From assembly GCA_038749595.1 (NCBI GenBank), contig JBCDHW010000007.1, positions 1 to 64,000 of the forward strand: a stretch of DNA of 64,000 nt. The letters run 5' to 3'. The stretch's first letter is position 1. Each line of letters opens with the position of its first letter. Positions 16,052 through 23,640 of this stretch are shown here, piece by piece. Below the pieces are notes generated by a model, which was not told the DNA's origin, did no database searches, and saw nothing but the letters and a program-made list of their open reading frames with translations. Made by a program: the position numbers and the translations under genes. The DNA comes from Parvularcula sp038749595. Lineage in GTDB: Bacteria; Pseudomonadota; Alphaproteobacteria; Caulobacterales; Parvularculaceae.

Positions 16052-17467
16052 TTAACTTGCCCAGAACTCCCGGTCGAAAAGTAGCAGGAGCAGGACCAGC
16101 TCAAGGCGGCCCGCGATCATCCCGACGGCAAGCAGGATGCGCAGGGGTTCGGTGAAGACGATATAGTCCGCGGTTGCGCCGGAGACCGCGGCGAGGAGCG
16201 GTCCAGAATTGCTGACGGCTGCCACCGCGGCGGCAGCGGCGACTTCGAGTTCGTAGCCGAAGAAGGCGACGGTCAGGACCAAGGCTGCGAGGACGATCGT
16301 GAAGGCGATGGTGTGGATCCAGACGCCGAGGTCAAAGCGGATCGCGCGGGTGGACCGGGTCACGCCGCCGGGGTGGATCAGCTGCCACAGCTCTTCGCCG
16401 GCGCGGCTGAAGGTGATCAGCCACCTTAAGAGCTTGATCCCGCCCGCCGTGGAGACGGCTGCGCCGCCAACCACCGCTGTTACGAGGATCGGGGTGAGTT
16501 GCGGCACGTCGCCAATCAGGACGCCGTTGGTGGAGAGCAGCGAGACCGCATTGCCCAGCTGCTCAGGGAAAGCGCCCGGCCGGAAGGTGCCCAAGCTGAG
16601 CCAGAAGAGAAGAGCGAGCGGCACGAGGAGCAGAAAGAACGCTAGCGTCTCGCGGTCGATGCCCGCCTTGAACCGCCCACCGCCTTGCAACGCCAGCCGC
16701 GCGATCAGCACGAAATTAATGGCGCTGATCGTCATCACCACCGCGCCTGCGGTGACGGCGGCGGGTCCGTAGGCTGTGATCCCGCCGGGGACCGGCGCAA
16801 AGCCGCCCGACGCCATGAAGCTGAGCGCGAGCGTTGCGGCTTCGATGCTGGGGACACCTGCGAACAAGAACGTCAGATAGCTGACGAATGTGAGGGACGC
16901 ATAAATCGGCGCGAACGTGCGCGATGCGGTGGCAAAAGCCCGGAGATAGCTGTCGCGTTTGCCCCGGGCGAAGGGCGGTGTTGGCGGCTGAATGCCGATG
17001 AACTCAGGGCGGACGAAGACCGCGGCGGCAGTGGCCAGACTGACCAAACCGCCCAGCCATTGGAGCGACGCGCGATAGATCATGCCGCTCGCCGTCGACC
17101 GCGCGGCGGGCTCACTTAGCCACGCGCCCGTGGTGGTGAGGCCGGAGACGCTCTCGAACCAAGCATTGGCGAAGCTGTAGTCTCTTCCGAGGAGCGGGAT
17201 CGCCGCCATGCACGGGATCGCCAGCCAAAAGATGCTGAGCGCTAAGATCAGTTCCCGAAAGCCCGACCGGGTAGGCCGAAACCGCGGCGCGCTGGCACTC
17301 AAGATGAAGAGGCAGGCGCCGACAAAGGCGGAAAGAAAGATGCCGAGGCCGAACGCGCCGGGATTGGGCTCTTCAAGCCCTAGCGCCAGAATAAGCGGAA
17401 CGCCCATAGAAGCGGCCAGCGCAAAAAGCGCGAACGCGAGCTGCCGAAGGACGGGCGCAAAGGACAT
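16052..17467 (-). CDS. trkH: Trk-type potassium uptake channel subunit
   Basis: An inner-membrane K+ translocating subunit that works with TrkA (18831-20204). It has 471 residues and about ten membrane segments. The four pore-loop repeats can be seen with their filter glycines: SVSGLTTTGAW, SFMASGGFAP, SLLSTNGVLI and AVSNSGPLLA. It lies between hfq and the divergent M24 peptidase. The first two filters fit the family best; the fourth is looser, as is common. Confidence 0.9.
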   Translation of the reverse strand: MSFAPVLRQLAFALFALAASMGVPLILALGLEEPNPGAFGLGIFLSAFVGACLFILSASAPRFRPTRSGFRELILALSIFWLAIPCMAAIPLLGRDYSFANAWFESVSGLTTTGAWLSEPAARSTASGMIYRASLQWLGGLVSLATAAAVFVRPEFIGIQPPTPPFARGKRDSYLRAFATASRTFAPIYASLTFVSYLTFLFAGVPSIEAATLALSFMASGGFAPVPGGITAYGPAAVTAGAVVMTISAINFVLIARLALQGGGRFKAGIDRETLAFFLLLVPLALLFWLSLGTFRPGAFPEQLGNAVSLLSTNGVLIGDVPQLTPILVTAVVGGAAVSTAGGIKLLRWLITFSRAGEELWQLIHPGGVTRSTRAIRFDLGVWIHTIAFTIVLAALVLTVAFFGYELEVAAAAAVAAVSNSGPLLAAVSGATADYIVFTEPLRILLAVGMIAGRLELVLLLLLFDREFWAS

Positions 17468-17577
17468 GGCGCGCCCCCTATCGCGCTTTGGGAGCGGTGT
17501 CGCGGGCTAGATGGTCTTCGTTCTGGCCCTTGCCAGCGGTCTGGTTTACCGAGGCGTGACGAGTGTTGGAGAGCCCG

Positions 17578-18834
17578 ATGACGATCAACAAACGCAATTT
17601 TCTGCGCAGCCTCGCCGGTGTGGGAACAGCCGCCGCCGTTGCCGGCAGCCTTAAGTCTCCAGCGGCTGCGCAAGCCTCGGTGAGCGAAAGCCTTGTCACG
17701 GGCGCCAAGCCGATCACGCGGGGTGAGCGGTTGGAGCGTCTGGCCAAAGTCCAAGGGCTGATGGCTGAGAACAATGTCCGTATGCTGGTGATCGAGCCGG
17801 GCGCGTCGATGGTCTATTTCTCGGGCCTCCGCTGGTGGCGGTCTGAGCGGCCGGTCCTGCTCCTCATCCCCGCCGAGGGCGACGTGGGGATTGTCACCCC
17901 CTATTTCGAAGAGCCCTCGATCAACGACTCGGTTGGCGTTCCGGCCGAAGTGCGGACGTGGCACGAGAACGAGGATCCCTTCGCCGTTGTTCGTTCGTTT
18001 GCTGAGGATTGGAACGTCCGCCGGGGCAAGATCGGGATCGAGGAAAGCGTTCGGTACTTTATCGCCAACGGTGTCCGCGAAGCGATGCCGCGCGCCAAAG
18101 TTGTACCGGGCGCGCCGATGATCCGCGCTTGCCGGATGATCAAGTCTCCGAACGAACTGGCGCTGATGCAAGCGGCGACCGACGTCACCATTGCGGCGTA
18201 TAAGGACATTGGCCGGGAGATCAGGCCCGGGATGGATCCGCGCGAGGTCAGCGCGATGATGAGCGCTCGCACCCGCGCCTATGGCGGCAATCCGAAATTC
18301 TCCACCTGCCTCGCCAACGAAGCCAGCGCCTATCCGCACGGCATCGATACGCCGCAGACAGTGAAAGCGGGCGGCATTGTCCTGATGGATTGTGGTTGCT
18401 CCGTACACGACTATACGAGCGATGTCTCGCGCACCTGGGTGATCGGTGAACCGACGAAGCGCCAACAAGAGGTCTGGGACACGGTCAAGCGCGGCCAAGA
18501 GATCGCGCTAGAGACAGCGCGCGTCGGCATTGAGGCTGGCGCAGTCGACCGGGCGGTGCGGAGCTTTTACGAAAGCCTCGGCTGGGGGCCGGGTTATCAG
18601 ACCCCCGGCCTCTCCCATCGCCTTGGCCACGGCATCGGCATGGATGGGCATGAGCCGATCAACTTGGTGGAAAGCGAGACGATGACGCTGCAGCCAGGTA
18701 TGTGTTTTTCGGACGAGCCCGGACTTTATTCCTTCGGCGAGTTCGGCATCCGGCTTGAGGACTGCTTCACGATGACCGAGGCAGGGCCGAAACTGTTCAG
18801 TGGGCTGCAGAAAGACATTTCAGCGCCGATTTAG
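17578..18834 (+). CDS. Exported M24-family Xaa-Pro peptidase-like protein
   Basis: A metallopeptidase of the pita-bread (M24) fold, likely an Xaa-Pro dipeptidase or aminopeptidase. An N-terminal creatinase-like domain is followed by the catalytic domain with the five metal ligands: two Asp in LMDCGCSVHDYTSDVSRT, His in HRLGHGIGMDGHE, Glu in FSDEPGLYS and Glu in IRLEDC. The N-terminus KRNFLRSLAGVGTAAAVAG looks like a Tat signal with Lys-Arg in place of Arg-Arg, so export is probable. ATG at 17578 is chosen over an upstream TTG. Its TAG overlaps the trkA stop by four bases. Confidence 0.88.
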   Translation: MTINKRNFLRSLAGVGTAAAVAGSLKSPAAAQASVSESLVTGAKPITRGERLERLAKVQGLMAENNVRMLVIEPGASMVYFSGLRWWRSERPVLLLIPAEGDVGIVTPYFEEPSINDSVGVPAEVRTWHENEDPFAVVRSFAEDWNVRRGKIGIEESVRYFIANGVREAMPRAKVVPGAPMIRACRMIKSPNELALMQAATDVTIAAYKDIGREIRPGMDPREVSAMMSARTRAYGGNPKFSTCLANEASAYPHGIDTPQTVKAGGIVLMDCGCSVHDYTSDVSRTWVIGEPTKRQQEVWDTVKRGQEIALETARVGIEAGAVDRAVRSFYESLGWGPGYQTPGLSHRLGHGIGMDGHEPINLVESETMTLQPGMCFSDEPGLYSFGEFGIRLEDCFTMTEAGPKLFSGLQKDISAPI

Positions 18835-20204
18835 AAATAGCTGATCCCCACCCGGAACATTTTTTCCACCTCGCGGACGGCTTCGCGCATCGCCAACAAG
18901 ACCACGCGGTCGCCCGGCTGCACAACGGTGGTCTTATCGGGGAGGATCACCTCGGTCCCGCGTACGATGGCGCCCAGGACAATGCCGGACGGCAGATCCG
19001 CTTCGCCTAGCGGCGTTCCCACGAGGCTCGATGTCTCGAGCGCGAGGGCGTCGACGAGCTCCCCCTGCCCCTCAAGGATCGAGTAGACTGCTTTGATCCG
19101 TCCACGGCGGACATGTTGCAGGATCGTCGAAATGGTCGTCGCGCGCGGGTCGACGAAACGGTCGATGCCGACGGTCTGGGACAGCATGCCGTATTCGGGC
19201 TGGTTGGTCAGGATCATGGCCCGGCGCGCGCCCTGGCGTTTGCCGATGACCCCTGCGAGCAGGTTGATCTGATCACTGTCGGTGAGCGCCACCAAGGTCT
19301 CCGCCTCGGCAATGCCCGCTTCCGCGAGGAGTTCGTTATCGAGCCCGGACCCGTGCAGCACAATCGTCCGGTGCAAGGCCTCGGCAATCTCACTCGCGCG
19401 GTCAGCGTTCTGCTCGATGATCCGGATCTTGTTGCGGCCTTGGGCCTCAAGCTCCTGGGCGACATCGAGGCCGATATTCCCCCCACCGACAATCACGATA
19501 CGGCGTGCTTTGGTTTGACCCTGCCCCATGATGGCGACCGCGCGGTCGACGTTCTGTTTAGCGGCGACGAAGAAGATTTCATCGCCTTCTTCGAGCTGGT
19601 CTTCAGGCCCGGCGCGGAAGAAATGCTCCTGTCGGTGCACACCAAGGATCGTCACCTTGAGGTCAGGGAAAAGCTCGCGCACTTGGCGGAGCGGGGTCCC
19701 GAGGATCGGCGAGTCGTCTTTCAGGCGCAGGCCGAGGGCCCACACGCGGTCGTCGGCAAAACTTTTGACATCAAACGCGGCGGGCGTGGTGAGACGCTGC
19801 ATCACGGCCGCGGCCACCTCGCGCTCTGGCGAGATGATCACGTCGATCGGGATGTTGTCGCGGCTGAACACATCCGCATACCGCGTTTGAAGATAGCTCC
19901 GTGCACGGATTCTTGCGATTTTCGTGGGGACTTTGAAGATTGAATGGGCGATTTGGCACGCGACGATGTTGACTTCGTCCGAGTGCGTCACCGCGATCAG
20001 CATGTCCGCTTCTTTGGCGCCCGCCTCGACCAGAACGTCCGGGTAGGAACCACTCCCGACCACCCCGCGGACGTCTAAGCGCTCTGTGATCGCGCGCACC
20101 AGGTCGGTTTGGTTGTCGATGACCGTGACCTGGGCATCTTCCTCGGCCAACCGCTGGGCGATCCCGGTGCCAACCCGGCCCGCGCCGCAAATGATCACGC
20201 GCAT
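18831..20204 (-). CDS. trkA: Trk potassium uptake regulatory subunit TrkA
   Basis: A cytosolic gating protein of the Trk system. It has 457 residues with two tandem RCK halves: RCK1 starts MRVIICGAGRVGTGIAQRL and RCK2 starts RRIVIVGGGNIGLDVAQEL (about residue 232), both with the GxGxxG nucleotide-binding turn, each followed by a TrkA-C domain. trkH, its partner, lies about 1.4 kb further along the same strand with an opposite-strand peptidase gene between them. Confidence 0.96.
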   Translation of the reverse strand: MRVIICGAGRVGTGIAQRLAEEDAQVTVIDNQTDLVRAITERLDVRGVVGSGSYPDVLVEAGAKEADMLIAVTHSDEVNIVACQIAHSIFKVPTKIARIRARSYLQTRYADVFSRDNIPIDVIISPEREVAAAVMQRLTTPAAFDVKSFADDRVWALGLRLKDDSPILGTPLRQVRELFPDLKVTILGVHRQEHFFRAGPEDQLEEGDEIFFVAAKQNVDRAVAIMGQGQTKARRIVIVGGGNIGLDVAQELEAQGRNKIRIIEQNADRASEIAEALHRTIVLHGSGLDNELLAEAGIAEAETLVALTDSDQINLLAGVIGKRQGARRAMILTNQPEYGMLSQTVGIDRFVDPRATTISTILQHVRRGRIKAVYSILEGQGELVDALALETSSLVGTPLGEADLPSGIVLGAIVRGTEVILPDKTTVVQPGDRVVLLAMREAVREVEKMFRVGISYF

Positions 20205-20216
20205 CGGTTACTGCTC

Positions 20217-20558
20217 CTATTGGCCGTCGTGGCACGACGCCGAGGCGCCGCCGGACATCGACAAAGCGAACTGATCGACGCCCGGGGTGACCTCCACCTC
20301 ATCGGCGTAGAACGGTCGACGCTCGGAGACGACTTCGAGGCGCCCTTCCCAGTTCACCTCGAAATAGGCAGGCCGGGTCTCGCCAGAGGCGATGTGCGGC
20401 AGGCCGAAGACCAGCTCTCGGTCGCCCGTACGCGGATGAATCTTGTAGCCCGTGACATCATTAAACGTACACGACGTATCATTGGTGATCTCGATGGTCG
20501 CGCCTTGGGTGCACGCCGAGACGGATGCCGTCAGGAAGATGAGAGCGGGCATTCTCAT
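20217..20558 (-). CDS. Small exported lipoprotein-like protein, unknown
   Basis: A 113-residue protein with a signal peptide ending in TASVSAC, a plausible lipobox, so probably a lipoprotein. The mature part has four cysteines counting the lipobox cysteine; SCTFNDVTGY and SASCHDGQ could form a disulfide. No family is recognised. It lies 12 bases upstream of trkA on the same strand and may be cotranscribed with it. Confidence 0.7.
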   Translation of the reverse strand: MRMPALIFLTASVSACTQGATIEITNDTSCTFNDVTGYKIHPRTGDRELVFGLPHIASGETRPAYFEVNWEGRLEVVSERRPFYADEVEVTPGVDQFALSMSGGASASCHDGQ

Positions 20559-20567
20559 AACCTAAGC

Positions 20568-20891
20568 TCACATCCTCGGCAGGACAATTTTGACGAAGAC
20601 AAGGAAGAGCCCAATCGCAAAGAATATGGCCCATCCGTATTGAATATACTGGCCGGGCGTTAAATAGGGGGCAAAAATCGTGAAACGAGGGAGTATCCCG
20701 TTCATCACGGATAGGGGAATTCCGACGACGCTTACGAAAATGCTCCCGAGAAGCAAAAATTCCTTATTGTCCGGAGCGAGCTGAAACCACGGGTCAAGAA
20801 GGTATCCATAGACGAGCATTACCAACGCAAACGGGACGAAGAACCCGAAGTAGGCGGCAAGCGCATCACGGAGAAAGCTGTTCTCGCGCAC
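20568..20891 (-). CDS. Small integral membrane protein, unknown
   Basis: A 107-residue protein with three hydrophobic segments (about residues 10-31, 45-62 and 84-104). The GTG start overlaps the gor stop (TAGTG), so it is translationally coupled to glutathione reductase. No recognisable family. Confidence 0.65.
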   Translation of the reverse strand: MRENSFLRDALAAYFGFFVPFALVMLVYGYLLDPWFQLAPDNKEFLLLGSIFVSVVGIPLSVMNGILPRFTIFAPYLTPGQYIQYGWAIFFAIGLFLVFVKIVLPRM

Positions 20892-22255
20892 TAAGAGTCC
20901 GCCTTACTCGTCAGTGTGACGAACTCTTCGGCGACGCTGGGGTGGAGGGCGCAGGTGTTGTCCCAGTCGGCCTTCGTTAGGCCGCCTTTGACCGCGACGG
21001 CCGCAACTTGGATCACCTCGCCCGCTTCGGTGCCGGCCATGTGGCAGCCGACGACTTTATCCGTGGACCGCTCAACGACCAGCTTCATCACCACGCGCTC
21101 AGGATTGTTGGCCAGAACATTCTTCATTGCACGGAAGTCTGTCTTATAGACGTCGACCTCCATTCCCGCGGCGCGCGCTTCGGCGGCCGTACAGCCGACG
21201 GAAGCGACCGGCGGCTGGGTGAAGACGGCTTTGGGGATGTCGCGGTAGTCCATGCGGCGCGGATTGTCTTTGAACTGCGTATCGACAAACGCCGCGGCCT
21301 CGCGGATGGCGACGGGGGTGAGATTCACGCGGTTGGTGACATCGCCAACAGCAAAAACAGACGGCTGGGAAGTCTGGCTGTCTTCATTGACGATGATCGC
21401 GCCGTACCGATCCACCTCGACCCCCGCCCGATCAACGCCCAGGCTCGCGGTGTTCGGCGTCCGGCCAATGGCCCAGAAGACAAGATCCGTCTCCAGAACG
21501 TCGCCGTTTAAGAGGTGCACCTTGGTGCCCGCGTCGTCCTTTTCGATCTTTGTAAAGACGGAATTGTTGATGTACCGAATGCCCGCGCGGTCGAAGTTGC
21601 TTTCGACATAGTCGCGGAGATCATCGTCCCACCCGCGCAAGATTTTCTCACCGCGGTAGACGAGGGTCACGTCGACGCCGAGCCCCGCGAGGATATAGGC
21701 AAACTCAAGCGCGATATAGCCGCCGCCCGCGACCACCGCGCGTTTGGGCAGCTCGGGCAGCAAAAACGCGTCGTCGGAGACGATCCCAAGCTCCGCTCCC
21801 GGAATACCATCATCGCGGATGGCCCGGCCGCCCACCGCGATCAGGATCTTTTCCGCCGTGACTTGACGATCTTCGTCGACAATGTGGATCGTGTGCGGAT
21901 CAACCAGGATCGCGCGAGAACGGATGTGGTCGACGCCGTTCTTTTCGAGAATGTGCGTGTAGATCCCCGACAGGCGGTTGACCTCGTTCTGGACGTTGTC
22001 GCGGAGGGTCGCCCAATCATGCTGGGGCGCCTCGGGGAAGCTCCAGCCATAGCCTTTGGAGTCCTCCATCGCGTGGCCGAACTCGGATGCGAAGACGAAG
22101 AACTTTTTCGGGACGCAGCCGCGCACGACGCAGGTCCCGCCCGGCTTGCTCTCCTCAGCACACGCAACTTTGTAGCCTGCCTGGGCTGCGAGACGGGCAG
22201 CGCGCACGCCGCCAGAGCCCGCGCCTATGACAAAGAGGTCGTAATCGTAAGCCAT
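20891..22255 (-). CDS. gor: Glutathione-disulfide reductase
   Basis: Reduces glutathione disulfide with NADPH. It has 454 residues. The FAD dinucleotide site is at the N-terminus (FVIGAGSGGVRAARLAA), the redox pair is Cys42/Cys47 in GGTCVVRGCVPKK, the NADPH site is VVAGGGYIALEFA and the active-site His438 is in LHPSVAEEF. A GGAGGG ribosome-binding site precedes the ATG. It is followed by a coupled small membrane protein and preceded by an unknown gene and rpiA. Confidence 0.96.
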   Translation of the reverse strand: MAYDYDLFVIGAGSGGVRAARLAAQAGYKVACAEESKPGGTCVVRGCVPKKFFVFASEFGHAMEDSKGYGWSFPEAPQHDWATLRDNVQNEVNRLSGIYTHILEKNGVDHIRSRAILVDPHTIHIVDEDRQVTAEKILIAVGGRAIRDDGIPGAELGIVSDDAFLLPELPKRAVVAGGGYIALEFAYILAGLGVDVTLVYRGEKILRGWDDDLRDYVESNFDRAGIRYINNSVFTKIEKDDAGTKVHLLNGDVLETDLVFWAIGRTPNTASLGVDRAGVEVDRYGAIIVNEDSQTSQPSVFAVGDVTNRVNLTPVAIREAAAFVDTQFKDNPRRMDYRDIPKAVFTQPPVASVGCTAAEARAAGMEVDVYKTDFRAMKNVLANNPERVVMKLVVERSTDKVVGCHMAGTEAGEVIQVAAVAVKGGLTKADWDNTCALHPSVAEEFVTLTSKADS

Positions 22256-22287
22256 GCTGCCCTCCTTCGGGCGGATGCGAGAGCTTG

Positions 22288-22812
22288 TTATTTTGGTGTT
22301 TCGGTGACGAAGCCCAACCTGCTCTGGTAGCGCTCGTCACCAAAATCTTCGAGTTCTTGGCGGAACGCGTCCAAAAACTCCCGCAACATCGTTTCAAAAA
22401 GCGGTTGCAATTGTCCTTCGAAGGCCAGCGGCACGCGGAGCCGCGGCTGATCGGCGACAAAGACTTCGAAGCGTTCGTCCTTGACCTCGACCCGGACGGG
22501 GGTGCGGATCCATAAAGAGCCGGAATCTTCGGCATTTTTGATGGTCAGGCTGATCCCGAAGGCGATGGGCTCCAGCCTGATTGGGCGGTTCGGATCATAA
22601 GAGAACGCGGCGTCGCCGTAGTCTTGGTTGGGATTGAAAGGGCCGCTTGCCGGGACCAACCCGACGGTTCCCTCTGGCCCGCGCAGGTAGACGGCGAAAC
22701 CCTCGGCCACCGCATAGCCGAATGCTCGGCACCGCAGCAGGTTCTCCATCGCCGCTTCGCCGTAAGCGAAAATGGCGGCTTGCAGGGTCTCAAAGGGCGT
22801 TTGTTCAGTCAT
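22288..22812 (-). CDS. Hypothetical protein coupled to rpiA
   Basis: A 174-residue cytosolic protein, not recognised. It has no signal or membrane segment. The C-terminal half is acidic and helical (residues about 130-165, with RQELEDFGDERYQSRLGF). Its ATG lies inside the end of rpiA (overlap 22805-22812), so the two are coupled, and gor follows after 32 bases: rpiA, this gene and gor form a likely operon. Confidence 0.75.
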   Translation of the reverse strand: MTEQTPFETLQAAIFAYGEAAMENLLRCRAFGYAVAEGFAVYLRGPEGTVGLVPASGPFNPNQDYGDAAFSYDPNRPIRLEPIAFGISLTIKNAEDSGSLWIRTPVRVEVKDERFEVFVADQPRLRVPLAFEGQLQPLFETMLREFLDAFRQELEDFGDERYQSRLGFVTETPK

Positions 22813-23497
22813 CGAGAAAGCCGTCTTCGGAGGCTAAGATTTGCGTGACGTTGAGGCCTATGAACAGGCCCGTGGTCACAACGCCGGGGATCATCGTCAT
22901 CGTCGTGTCGAAGGCTTCGGGGTCGTCGATCCGCCCGACAGCGAGGTCGGCGATCAAGTTGCCGTTGTCGGTTTTGGCAAAGCCTTGGCCGTCTGCTGCT
23001 GGTCGCAGGGTCACTTCCGCCGACGCAAGGCCGATGCCCGCCAAGGCTTCCCGGATCTGCCGAACGGTGAGGGCCAGGCCGAAGGGGATAACTTCGACCG
23101 GAACGGGGAACGCGCCCAGAGTCTCGACCCGTTTGGAGCTGTCGGCGATGAGGATGAAGCGATCCGCCGCCTGGGCGACAATCTTCTCGCGCAGCATCGC
23201 CGCACCGCCGCCTTTGATCATCGTCCCGCGCGGGGTGACTTCGTCGGCGCCGTCGACCGCGAGATGCAGCCGGGTCGTCTCGGCGGGCTCGAGAAGAGGA
23301 ATGTTAAGGGAGCGCGCGAGCTGCGCCGTAGCCTCGGACGTGGGCACGCCGCAGATCTCAAGGCCAGCCCGGACCTTATCACCCAGCGCTTCGAGGAAAT
23401 AGCCCGCGGTGGAGCCTGTCCCCAGGCCAAGACGCATGCCGTCTTCCACCAAATCGAGGGCTTTCAGCGCAGCGCGCCGCTTCAAATCATCGGTCAT
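22805..23497 (-). CDS. rpiA: Ribose-5-phosphate isomerase A
   Basis: Interconverts ribose-5-phosphate and ribulose-5-phosphate in the pentose phosphate pathway. It has 230 residues. Family motifs are LGLGTGSTAGYFLEAL, AVDGADEV, the active-site region KGGGAAMLREKI and PVPVEVIPFG. First gene of a probable operon with the 22288 gene and gor; rpiA-gor adjacency is common in alphaproteobacteria. Confidence 0.96.
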   Translation of the reverse strand: MTDDLKRRAALKALDLVEDGMRLGLGTGSTAGYFLEALGDKVRAGLEICGVPTSEATAQLARSLNIPLLEPAETTRLHLAVDGADEVTPRGTMIKGGGAAMLREKIVAQAADRFILIADSSKRVETLGAFPVPVEVIPFGLALTVRQIREALAGIGLASAEVTLRPAADGQGFAKTDNGNLIADLAVGRIDDPEAFDTTMTMIPGVVTTGLFIGLNVTQILASEDGFLDD

Positions 23498-23606
23498 CCG
23501 GTCTGTTTAGCGGAGGTTTCGCCGAGAGATAGCCCAGCTCGCCGCAGCGACTGGAAAAGAAGACGCTGCGCATCACAAAAGTGTCACGGACCGCTGTTAA
23601 CGCGCG

Positions 23607-23621
23607 TTAACCTATCGTTAA
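23607..23621. promoter_or_regulatory. CtrA-type binding site
   Basis: TTAA, seven bases (CCTATCG), TTAA, followed by C: the consensus of the alphaproteobacterial cell-cycle regulator CtrA. A further TTAA half-site lies six bases upstream (23597-23600). The site is 20 bases before the start codon of the exported nuclease, where binding could repress or place a promoter. Confidence 0.6.
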
Positions 23622-23640
23622 CGCTCACGGGGACCCCTCT

